This document shows, one piece after another, positions 1 to 5,859 of a stretch of DNA of 5,914 nt. Each line of letters begins with the position of its first letter. The first letter of the stretch is position 1. Below the pieces are notes generated by a model. The model ran no database searches. It saw nothing but the letters and a program-made list of their open reading frames with translations, and was not told the DNA's origin. The DNA is from an uncultured Roseateles sp. (GTDB taxonomy: Bacteria; Pseudomonadota; Gammaproteobacteria; Burkholderiales; Burkholderiaceae): NCBI GenBank assembly GCA_946886855.1, contig CAMPJJ010000189.1:1-5914 (forward strand). The letters run 5' to 3'. The translations under genes were made by a program, and so were the position numbers.

Positions 1-46
1 GGACGATGCGGGGCGCCGGGGTGGCGGGGATGAATTTCTCGGGCAT
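1..46 (-). CDS. yacG: Probable YacG-type zinc protein (DNA gyrase inhibitor), N-terminal fragment
   Basis: An ATG at 46 opens a frame running off the left edge that reads MPEKFIPATPAPRIV. It lies 53 bp downstream of the zapD stop in the same direction. YacG is a small (about 60-70 aa) zinc-binding protein reported in E. coli to inhibit DNA gyrase. Homologues often have a short Pro/Ala-rich N-terminus that leads through an R-I/V-V stretch into a CPxCG zinc motif, and this fragment fits that lead-in. yacG is also the usual neighbour after coaE and zapD. The diagnostic cysteines fall outside the window, so the assignment rests on position and 15 residues. No good ribosome binding site sits just before the ATG; a GGAGG lies about 20 nt upstream inside a hairpin, too far for normal use. 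The start could therefore be wrong. Confidence 0.55.
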   Translation of the reverse strand, partial: MPEKFIPATPAPRIV

Positions 47-68
47 GGCGACAACGGAACGGCGGCGT

Positions 69-93
69 GCCTCCGGTGCTGAGCGCCGGAGGC
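69..93 (-). other. Hairpin in the zapD-yacG gap
   Basis: Two perfect 8-base arms (GCCTCCGG at 69-76 and CCGGAGGC at 86-93) flank a 9-base loop, between the zapD stop and the putative yacG start. There is no T-run on either side, so it is not a convincing intrinsic terminator. On the minus strand the 5' arm is GCCTCCGG and the 3' arm contains GGAGG. The hairpin could influence mRNA stability or yacG translation, but that is inference. Confidence 0.5.
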
Positions 94-99
94 ATCAAG

Positions 100-855
100 T
101 CAGGAACACAGGGTCAGTTCGAAGGTGGCGTCCACCGGTGCGGGTTTCAAGCGCCCGTCTTCGTCCTGGCGCATCAGCCGGATCGAGACCATCAGCCGGT
201 GACCGCTGATCTCCGGGATCAAGCCGAGGCTGGGGTCGATGCGCATGCGCAACATGTGGAAGCTGCGGCCCGGCGGCAGGCTCTGCTGATACTGACCGCC
301 GTGGGCAGCCACCTTGTGGGGCGAGCCGCTGTCGCGCAGCAGGCCCAGCAGCACGTTCAACGCCTCGGCCAGGGGCATCAGCGTCTGCGCCCACTGCATC
401 AGGTCGTTGCGACGACGCACCGGCAGCAGTTGCTGCCACGCGTAGTAGGCGGGGAGGTCGAACTCGCAGGTGCCACCCGGGATGGAGATCCGGCTGCGAA
501 TGCTCATCAGCCATTCATTGGTCGTGAGCGCATGACCGGCCTTGCCGGGCAACTGGTTGAGCTTGTCGAAGGCGGCATCGATGCGGCCGACCACCTCGTC
601 CAGCACGGCTTCCGACACCGCCGGATTGCCGCGGTAGCTGTTGAACTGCGTGCGGTGGCGCTCCAGCTCCTTGAGCAGGTCGGCCTTGAGGTCGGCGCGC
701 GAGGCGACGTCCATCACCTCGAAGATGGTCGCCAACGCGAAGTGGTGATCCATCGCGGTGTCACGCGCCATCAACTGACCGAGCCGATCGAACAGGTGTT
801 CGAGTCTGAGCATCGTGCGGATGCTCTCGTTGAACGGGTATTCGTAGAGGACCAA
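100..855 (-). CDS. zapD: Cell division protein ZapD (FtsZ-associated, YacF/DUF1342 family)
   Basis: ZapD is a cytoplasmic protein that binds the FtsZ C-terminal tail and bundles FtsZ filaments at the division ring. The product is 251 aa, close to the 247 aa of E. coli ZapD. Family hallmarks are the N-terminal LYEYPFNESIRTMLRLEHLFDRL (about residues 3-25), a helical segment to about residue 115, IRSRISIPGGTCEFDLPAY (119-137), and a C-terminal beta-rich part with EISGHRLMVSIRL (215-227). The start is taken as TTG at 855. It places the family's usual N-terminus exactly, and an AAAGGGA Shine-Dalgarno lies 7 nt before it. The only longer alternative starts at 978 inside coaE and would add 41 residues unlike any ZapD I know, overlapping coaE by 80 bp. 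With the TTG start, 43 bp separate it from coaE, so co-transcription is likely. It ends in TGA at 100-102. Confidence 0.93.
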   Translation of the reverse strand: MVLYEYPFNESIRTMLRLEHLFDRLGQLMARDTAMDHHFALATIFEVMDVASRADLKADLLKELERHRTQFNSYRGNPAVSEAVLDEVVGRIDAAFDKLNQLPGKAGHALTTNEWLMSIRSRISIPGGTCEFDLPAYYAWQQLLPVRRRNDLMQWAQTLMPLAEALNVLLGLLRDSGSPHKVAAHGGQYQQSLPPGRSFHMLRMRIDPSLGLIPEISGHRLMVSIRLMRQDEDGRLKPAPVDATFELTLCS

Positions 856-862
856 GTCGACA

Positions 863-869
863 TCCCTTT
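863..869 (-). promoter_or_regulatory. Ribosome binding site that fixes the TTG start of zapD
   Basis: AAAGGGA reads on the minus strand, with a 7-nt spacer (TGTCGAC) before the TTG at 855-853. The two ATG triplets nearby on this strand are out of frame with zapD. This site therefore supports a non-ATG start. Confidence 0.7.
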
Positions 870-898
870 GCGGCAAGTGACCATTGTTCCACAGTGTG

Positions 899-1519
899 TC
901 ACGGCCCCCCGATCGAGCGTGGGGGACAGAGCAGCGGACTGCCCAGAAGCAGGCGGACCTCTTCTTCCAGCTGTTCAAGCGTCAAGCCGTCGTTGTGGAT
1001 CACCGCATCCGCCGCTGCACGGCGCTGAGTGCGGGTGGCCTGCTGCGCCAGGATGGCCCGCACGGCCGCCTCGCTCAGGCCCGACCGGGCGATGACGCGG
1101 GCAACCTGTGTGTCTTCGCTGCAGTCGACGACCATCACCCGATCGACCAGACGCCGCCACCGGCCTGATTCGACCAGCAGCGGCACATCGAACACGATGA
1201 ACTGCCCTGGCCGGGCGCGTGCCGCCTGCCGCGCGGTTTCCGCACCGATCATCGGATGCAGGATGGCTTCGAGCGCGCGCCTCGCTTCCGGGTCGCGGAA
1301 GGCCAGTTCCCGCATCGCGGCCCGGTCGAGCGCCCCGTTCCCTGCGATGAACGCAGGGCCGAACCTCGCCACGATGGCGGGTATCGCGGCGCCGTCGGAG
1401 GCGGTCAACGTGCGGGAGATGGCATCGGTATCGACCAGCAGCGCGCCGCCCTGCGCCACCAGCGCTGCTGCGACGGTACTCTTGCCGCTGCCGATGCCGC
1501 CGGTGAGTCCGATACGCAC
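899..1519 (-). CDS. coaE: Dephospho-CoA kinase
   Basis: CoaE catalyses the last step of coenzyme A synthesis, the ATP-dependent phosphorylation of dephospho-CoA at the 3'-hydroxyl, in the cytoplasm. The 206-aa product matches the family's usual length of about 200. Visible motifs are the P-loop GGIGSGKS (residues 7-14), the DTD of the substrate site (30-32), HPMI (88-91), FDVPLLVESG (110-119), a VVD strand end (130-132), the lid region with R141, R145, QQ (159-160) and R163, and ADAVIHNDG (170-178), which is typical of the C-terminal nucleotide-binding segment. The start is GTG at 1519, preceded by CGGAG at a 6-nt spacing and 19 bp after the pilD stop. The P-loop sits at the expected distance from this start. 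Nothing is missing or broken. The last 12 or so residues are a variable tail. It is likely co-transcribed with pilD. Confidence 0.96.
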   Translation of the reverse strand: MRIGLTGGIGSGKSTVAAALVAQGGALLVDTDAISRTLTASDGAAIPAIVARFGPAFIAGNGALDRAAMRELAFRDPEARRALEAILHPMIGAETARQAARARPGQFIVFDVPLLVESGRWRRLVDRVMVVDCSEDTQVARVIARSGLSEAAVRAILAQQATRTQRRAAADAVIHNDGLTLEQLEEEVRLLLGSPLLCPPRSIGGP

Positions 1520-1538
1520 GCGTGGCTCCGGGCGTGGC

Positions 1539-2483
1539 TCAGACGGGTTGAAGTCCCAGCCAGACCGCGACTTTCGCGGTGCCGATCAGGAGCACGGCGA
1601 GTCCGCCGCCGGCCAGGAACGGGCCGAATGGCACGTAGCGACCTTCGCGCAGTCCGCCTCGCAGCTTCAGCCCGATGCCCACCACGGCGCCGATCAGCGA
1701 GGCGAACAGCGCAACCGGCAGCACCATCTGCCAGCCCAGCCACACGCCGAGGGCGGCGAGCAGCTTGAAGTCGCCGTAGCCCATGCCTTCCTTGCCGGTC
1801 GCGAGCTTGAACACCCAATAGATCGACCACAGGGAGAGGTAGCCCGCCAGGGCGCCGATCAGCGCGTCGGTCAGCGAGACCGGAATCCACCCGGCGCAGG
1901 AGGCCATCAAGCCGGCCCACAGGAGAGGTTGGTTGATGCTGTCGGGCAGCAGCGTGGTGTCCCAGTCGATGCCGGCCAGCGCCACCAGCGCCGCGGCAAA
2001 GCCGCAATACAGCAGGCTTGCCGGCTGTGCGCCGAGGCGCCAGGCGATACCTGCGAACAACAGGCCTGTGAGCAGTTCGATGAACGGGTAGCGTGCCGAA
2101 ATCGGCGCCTTGCAGGAGGCGCATTTCCCGCCCAGTCGCAACCAGCCGAGCAGCGGCAGGTTTTCGTGCCAACGCAGGCGGTGTCCGCAGTGAGGGCAGC
2201 GCGATGCCGGGCGGACCAGCGAGAACGGGGGCTGGCGATCCAGCGACTCGCGCAGCGGCACGGCGGCGGCCGCCAGATGCCTGGCGGCTGCTTCCTCGAG
2301 ACCCGCATGCGTGCGCAGGTCGCTCTCGAGTGCCAGTTGATCGGCGCAATCGGACAGCCACTCCCGGTGCATCATCACCGGCAAGCGGTAGATGACGACG
2401 TTGAGGAAGCTGCCGATGCACAGGCCGACGAGGCCCAGGAACGCCGGTGACAGGAGCGTGTCCAGCAGAGCCTGGTCCAGCAC
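1539..2483 (-). CDS. pilD: Type IV prepilin peptidase and N-methyltransferase PilD
   Basis: PilD is a polytopic inner-membrane aspartic protease. It cleaves the leader of type IV prepilins and type II secretion pseudopilins, then methylates the new N-terminus. The protein is 314 aa. It shows an N-terminal membrane segment with GSFLNVVIYRLP (about 24-35) and a cytoplasmic loop with two CxxC pairs (C96/C99 and C121/C124), as in zinc-binding PilD proteins. The protease domain has IDWDTTLLPD (172-181), where D173 is the probable first catalytic aspartate, and GMGYGDFK (233-240), carrying the second at D238. About eight hydrophobic segments are visible. The roughly 60 residues between the first membrane segment and the first CxxC are usual for betaproteobacterial PilD. 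The start is GTG at 2483, directly abutting the pilC TAA, with GGTGG 5 nt upstream inside pilC. Translational coupling to pilC is likely. It may also serve a type II secretion system elsewhere, which is inference. Confidence 0.96.
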   Translation of the reverse strand: MLDQALLDTLLSPAFLGLVGLCIGSFLNVVIYRLPVMMHREWLSDCADQLALESDLRTHAGLEEAAARHLAAAAVPLRESLDRQPPFSLVRPASRCPHCGHRLRWHENLPLLGWLRLGGKCASCKAPISARYPFIELLTGLLFAGIAWRLGAQPASLLYCGFAAALVALAGIDWDTTLLPDSINQPLLWAGLMASCAGWIPVSLTDALIGALAGYLSLWSIYWVFKLATGKEGMGYGDFKLLAALGVWLGWQMVLPVALFASLIGAVVGIGLKLRGGLREGRYVPFGPFLAGGGLAVLLIGTAKVAVWLGLQPV

Positions 2484-3719
2484 TTACACCACCGCGCCCA
2501 GCTTGAAGATCGGCAGGTACATCGAGATCACGATGCCGCCGATCAGCGTGCCCAGGAACACGATGATCAGGGGTTCCATCAAGCTGGACAGGGCCTTCAC
2601 GGCGTCATCCACCTCTTCTTCATAGAAGTCGGCCGCCTTGCCCAGCATGTGGTCCAGCGAGCCGGATTCCTCGCCGATGGACGACATCTGCAAGACCATG
2701 ATCGGGAAGATGCCGGTCGTCTGCATCGAGGTGGTCAGCGACGCGCCGGTCGACACGTCGCGCTGGATCTTCTCCGTCGCCTCGACGAATACCGCATTGC
2801 CGGAGGCGCCGCCCACCGAGTCCAGCGCCTCCACGAGCGGAACGCCCGCGGCGAACATCGTGGCCAAGGTGCGGGTCCAGCGCGCCACTGCGGACTTGTA
2901 GATCAATTGCCCGAACACGGGAATTTTCAGCAGCAGCCGGTCCATGAACTTCTGCATCTTTTCAGAGCGCTTCCAGCTCTGGAAGAAGAAGTACAGGGCG
3001 CCGCCGGTAACTCCGAAAATCAGCCACCAGTACGCGACGAAGATCTCAGACATCGCCATGACGAAGAGCGTTGGCGCCGGCAGATCGGCGCCGAAGGACT
3101 TGAACACGTCCTTGAAGGCAGGAATCACGAAGATCATGATCACCGCCGTCACGACGAAGGCCACGATCAGCACGGCGACCGGGTAGGTCAGTGCCGACTT
3201 GATCTTGCCCTTCAGGGCCACGGTCTTCTCCTGGTAGATCGCCAAGCGGTCCAGCAGCGCTTCCAGGATGCCGCCCTGCTCGCCCGCCTCGACCAGGTTG
3301 CAGTACAGCGCGTCAAAGTACAGCGGATGCTTGCGGAAGGCGGCGGACAGCGAGGTACCGGTCTCGACGTCCTGACGGATGTCGGTCAGCAGCTTCGTCA
3401 GGCGCGGGTTCGAGCTGCCGCGCGCGACGATGTCGAAGGCCTGCAGCAGCGGGACACCCGCACGCATCATGGTCGCCAATTGGCGGGTGAACACCGAGAT
3501 GTCCTTCTGCTTGATGGACTTGCCGGCGGAGCCGCGCCGCTTCTTGATCTTGCTGACCAGGATGCCCTGGCGTCGCAGCGACGCGCTGATGACGGCTTCG
3601 CCGCCGGCCCGCATCTCGCCGCGAACGATCTTGCCGTTGCGGTCCTTGCCTTCCCATTCGAAGACGAATTCCTTGATGCCCTTGGCCGCGCCCTTGGCGC
3701 CTGCGGTGGTCGTCGCCAT
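2484..3719 (-). CDS. pilC: Type IV pilus inner-membrane platform protein PilC
   Basis: PilC is the polytopic platform protein that couples the cytoplasmic ATPases PilB and PilT to pilin insertion and removal. The product is 411 aa, about the family's usual 400-410. Two repeated T2SSF/GspF domains are visible. The first starts at VFTRQLATMMRAGVPLLQAF (about 76-95) and runs to near 200; the second starts at RWTRTLATMFAAGVPLVEAL (280-299). Each carries a conserved glycine/acid motif: EAGEQGG (144-150) and IGEESGS (348-354). Hydrophobic segments lie near 180-201, 221-247 and 380-402. The N-terminus EFVFEWEGKDRNGKIVRGEM matches the family. The ATG at 3719 is chosen because a perfect Shine-Dalgarno precedes it; a GTG at 3803 would add 28 residues without family character and would lie inside a hairpin-bearing gap. 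It sits 125 bp after pilB and 0 bp before pilD. Confidence 0.96.
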   Translation of the reverse strand: MATTTAGAKGAAKGIKEFVFEWEGKDRNGKIVRGEMRAGGEAVISASLRRQGILVSKIKKRRGSAGKSIKQKDISVFTRQLATMMRAGVPLLQAFDIVARGSSNPRLTKLLTDIRQDVETGTSLSAAFRKHPLYFDALYCNLVEAGEQGGILEALLDRLAIYQEKTVALKGKIKSALTYPVAVLIVAFVVTAVIMIFVIPAFKDVFKSFGADLPAPTLFVMAMSEIFVAYWWLIFGVTGGALYFFFQSWKRSEKMQKFMDRLLLKIPVFGQLIYKSAVARWTRTLATMFAAGVPLVEALDSVGGASGNAVFVEATEKIQRDVSTGASLTTSMQTTGIFPIMVLQMSSIGEESGSLDHMLGKAADFYEEEVDDAVKALSSLMEPLIIVFLGTLIGGIVISMYLPIFKLGAVV

Positions 3720-3729
3720 ATCACCTCCT
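3720..3729 (-). promoter_or_regulatory. Ten-base perfect Shine-Dalgarno of pilC
   Basis: On the minus strand AGGAGGTGAT is immediately followed by the ATG at 3719. These ten bases are the full complement of the conserved 3' end of 16S rRNA (AUCACCUCCU). The GGAGG core is only 4 nt from the ATG, a short spacing. The site decides the pilC start in favour of 3719 over the upstream GTG. Confidence 0.85.
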
Positions 3730-3735
3730 GCCGTC

Positions 3736-3753
3736 GCGCCAGATGAGTGGCGC
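3736..3753 (-). other. Small hairpin just upstream of the pilC ribosome binding site
   Basis: Perfect 6-base arms (GCGCCA at 3736-3741 and TGGCGC at 3748-3753) enclose a 6-base loop. It lies 6 bp upstream of the pilC Shine-Dalgarno and leaves that site free. No U-run follows, so it is not a terminator. It could protect the 5' end of a pilC transcript, but no function can be shown from sequence alone. Confidence 0.45.
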
Positions 3754-3807
3754 TCCCAATCTTTGACTCGTTCGATCGATCCTGGTGACCTGACGCCGGA
3801 CACGCAA

Positions 3808-3831
3808 ACGCGGCGTCCGAGGACGCCGCGT
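3808..3831 (-). terminator. Strong hairpin in the pilB-pilC gap, possible weak terminator or mRNA stability element
   Basis: Perfect 11-base arms (ACGCGGCGTCC at 3808-3818 and GGACGCCGCGT at 3821-3831) are separated by 2 bases, giving a practical 10-bp GC-rich stem with a 4-nt loop. On the minus strand it begins 13 bp after the pilB stop, and its 3' arm runs into TTTGCGT, a poor U-tract. It may terminate part of the pilB transcripts or protect the pilB 3' end from exonucleases. The stem is clear in the sequence, while its function is inferred. Confidence 0.55.
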
Positions 3832-3844
3832 CATGCTTCCGAGG

Positions 3845-5578
3845 TCATTCGTTGGTGGCCGCCAGCACCTCTTCCAGTGTCGTGACGCCCGCCCGGACCT
3901 TGACCAGCCCGGACTGCCGCAGATCCCGCACGCCATCCGCGCGGGCCTGCTGGGCGATGTCCACGGCCGTTCCCTCGGACAGGATGATCCGCTGGATCGC
4001 CTCCGTGATGGGCATCACTTGGTAAAGGCCGACGCGTCCGCGATAACCATTGTTGCAATTCGAGCAGCCGACCGCTCGGTAAGGCTTCCAGCTGCCATCC
4101 AGATCGGATTCCAGGAAACCCGCGCGCAGCAGCGCCTCGCGAGGATACTCGGCCGGTGCCTTGCAGTTCTCGCACAGCCGGCGCGCCAGACGCTGGGCGG
4201 TGATGAGCAGCACGCTCGAAGCGATGTTGAACGGTGCGACGCCCATGTTCAACAGCCGGGTCAACGTGGTCGGCGCGTCGTTGGTGTGCAACGTCGACAT
4301 CACCATGTGGCCGGTCTGCGCGGCCTTGATGGCGATGTCCGCCGTTTCCAGGTCCCGGATTTCGCCGACCATGATGATGTCGGGATCCTGCCGGAGGAAG
4401 GCCTTCAGCGCCGCCGAGAAGGTCAAGCCGGCCTTGTCGTTGACGTTGACCTGGTTGATGCCGGGCAGGTTGATTTCCGCCGGGTCCTCGACGGTCGAGA
4501 TGTTGGTGCCCGGCACGTTCAGGATGTTGAGGCACGTGTACAGCGACACCGTCTTGCCCGAACCGGTTGGGCCGGTGACCAGGATCATCCCGTAGGGCCG
4601 CTGGATGCAGTGGAGCAGCCGCTCCTTCTCGATCTTCTCGTAGCCCAGGGCCTCGATGCCGAGCTTGGCCGAGGACGGATCCAGGATACGGATCACGATC
4701 TTTTCGCCGAACAGCGTGGGCAGCGTGGAGACCCGGAAGTCGATCGCCTTGGCGCCGAACTTCAACTTCATCCGACCGTCCTGCGGGACGCGGCGTTCGG
4801 AAATGTCCATCCGCGAGATCACCTTGATCCGCGACGAGAGCTTGTCCTTGATCGCGATCGGCGGCTGCGTGATCTCGCGCAGTTCGCCGTCGACCCGGAA
4901 CCGGACGCGATAGTGGTATTCGAAGGGTTCGAAATGCAGGTCGGACGCCCGCATGTTGATCGCATCCACCAGCATCTTCTGCAGGAAGCGCACGACCGGC
5001 GCATCCTCGACGTCGGTGATCTCCTGCGATTCCTCGGGGGGCGGCGCGTCGTCCTCGGCGATGTCGAAGTCGAAGTCTTCGCCCGAGATGGCCTCCAGCG
5101 CTTCGGCGGTCGACGCGGCAGTGATCCCGAGCAGCTTCGCGAGCTTGTCGTGCTCGACGATGATCCATTCCGGCGTCAGCTGGGTCGCGAACTTGATGCG
5201 CTCGACGACTTCCTGCTCGGTCGGGTCGGCCCCGCCGATGAACAGTCGGTTGCCCCGGCGCGCCAGCACCACGACCTGGTACTGTGCCGCCAGCTTGGCG
5301 TCGATGATGTTCTGCGGCAGCTTGTGCCCGTCGACCGAGTTCAGGTCCAGCAGCGGCAGGGCGAGGGCATGCGACAGCGTGTGCGCCAGATCCGCCGGCG
5401 ACACGGTGCCGGAGGCCATCACCGCGTTGACGAAGCTGGTCTTCTTTTCGCGGGCCAGCTTGACCAGATCCTCGGCGGCCTGCGGCTTGAGCTTGCCGGC
5501 GTGCACGAGCACGCGGGCAACGCCTGACAGGGCGGACTGAGGAGGTTCGGCCAGTGTGGTGTCCACGGATATCGCCAT
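3845..5578 (-). CDS. pilB: Type IV pilus extension ATPase PilB
   Basis: PilB is the cytoplasmic hexameric ATPase (GspE/PulE family) that powers pilus extension through PilC. The 577-aa product has an N-terminal MshEN/T2SSE-N region (about 15-160), then an acidic linker (about 167-192), then the N2 domain with RASDLHFEPFEYHYRVRFRVDG (210-231). The motor follows: Walker A GPTGSGKT (336-343), Asp box STVEDPAE (361-368), Walker B DPDIIMVGEIRD (398-409, E406) and His box TGHMVMSTLHTND (422-434). A zinc site is formed by C469/C472 and C505/C508, a tetracysteine typical of PilB and GspE and absent from the retraction ATPase PilT. The start is ATG at 5578. A GTG at 5608 would add ten residues (MRRHPARPYP) unlike the family and lies inside a hairpin. 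No strong Shine-Dalgarno precedes either start. It ends in TGA at 3845-3847. Confidence 0.97.
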   Translation of the reverse strand: MAISVDTTLAEPPQSALSGVARVLVHAGKLKPQAAEDLVKLAREKKTSFVNAVMASGTVSPADLAHTLSHALALPLLDLNSVDGHKLPQNIIDAKLAAQYQVVVLARRGNRLFIGGADPTEQEVVERIKFATQLTPEWIIVEHDKLAKLLGITAASTAEALEAISGEDFDFDIAEDDAPPPEESQEITDVEDAPVVRFLQKMLVDAINMRASDLHFEPFEYHYRVRFRVDGELREITQPPIAIKDKLSSRIKVISRMDISERRVPQDGRMKLKFGAKAIDFRVSTLPTLFGEKIVIRILDPSSAKLGIEALGYEKIEKERLLHCIQRPYGMILVTGPTGSGKTVSLYTCLNILNVPGTNISTVEDPAEINLPGINQVNVNDKAGLTFSAALKAFLRQDPDIIMVGEIRDLETADIAIKAAQTGHMVMSTLHTNDAPTTLTRLLNMGVAPFNIASSVLLITAQRLARRLCENCKAPAEYPREALLRAGFLESDLDGSWKPYRAVGCSNCNNGYRGRVGLYQVMPITEAIQRIILSEGTAVDIAQQARADGVRDLRQSGLVKVRAGVTTLEEVLAATNE

Positions 5579-5815
5579 CGGGTAGGGTCTTGCCGGATGC
5601 CGGCGCACGCGCCGGAACAGCCCCTCACTTTACCCCCATGAACGGAGGGTCGGCGGCAGGGGCTGCCCTGGCTTTCACAGAAGTCAGACGCTTCGTGCAG
5701 TTTCGGCCTTGGTCACTGGAAATTGAGCCCGAAATGTGCAAAGCCCTTCGGAGACCCTCCGCTTGACCTCGAGTGCCGCGCAAGGCCTGACCCCATGCGC
5801 ATGGCGGCGCGCAAA
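5579..5815. other. Intergenic region upstream of pilB
   Basis: About 237 bp lie between the tRNA terminator and the pilB start with no gene I can support on either strand. The pilB promoter should be here, because the terminator behind the tRNA would block read-through. I found no good sigma-70 pair, and no TGGCAC-N5-TTGC sigma-54 site on the minus strand. Small inverted repeats are present at 5655-5667 (GGCAG/CTGCC, 3-base loop), 5750-5760 (GGAG/CTCC, 3-base loop) and 5600-5615. Confidence 0.6.
5600..5615 (-). other. Hairpin in the pilB leader
   Basis: Perfect 7-base arms (CCGGCGC at 5600-5606 and GCGCCGG at 5609-5615) flank a 2-base centre. Allowing for loop size, this gives roughly a 6-bp stem with a 4-nt loop. 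It ends 21 bp upstream of the pilB ATG and contains the alternative GTG at 5608. Its closeness to the start suggests a possible effect on translation, which is inference. Confidence 0.45.
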
Positions 5816-5848
5816 GAAAAACGCCGCGAACCTTGCGATTCGCGGCGT
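5816..5848 (-). terminator. Intrinsic terminator of the tRNA-Pro transcript
   Basis: On the minus strand a perfect 10-base stem (ACGCCGCGAA pairing with TTCGCGGCGT, at 5839-5848 and 5821-5830) with an 8-base loop is followed by TTTTTC (5821-5816, where the first T closes the stem). It begins 11 bp after the tRNA CCA end, the usual place for a tRNA terminator. It separates tRNA transcription from pilB. Confidence 0.88.
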
Positions 5849-5859
5849 CATCGATGTCC

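Noticed and set aside
69..93. The hairpin after zapD as an intrinsic terminator.
   Set aside because: No T-run follows it on either strand, and another gene in the same direction starts just beyond it.
3772..3780. The palindrome TCGATCGA in the pilB-pilC gap as an operator.
   Set aside because: An 8-base palindrome is expected by chance in GC-rich DNA, and there is no second copy or promoter nearby.
3720..3803. An N-terminal extension of PilC from the GTG at 3803.
   Set aside because: The 28 extra residues lack family character, and the ATG at 3719 has a perfect ribosome binding site and the normal PilC N-terminus.
67..5527. Very long plus-strand open frames opposite every minus-strand gene (for example 67-1095, 1029-2450, 2649-3746 and 3833-5527).
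   Set aside because: They are antisense shadows produced by GC-rich codon use. Their translations are rich in Arg, Gln, His and Gly with no family motif, and the minus-strand frames encode complete recognisable proteins.
5745..5762. A possible sigma-54 promoter before pilB, from a GG-N10-GC spacing on the minus strand.
   Set aside because: Only the GG and GC dinucleotides fit. The surrounding bases do not resemble TGGCAC or TTGC at the required positions.
5554..5766. A plus-strand open frame of 70 aa in the region upstream of pilB.
   Set aside because: No recognisable motif, no Shine-Dalgarno and low-complexity composition. It overlaps the pilB start, and chance frames of this size are common in GC-rich DNA.
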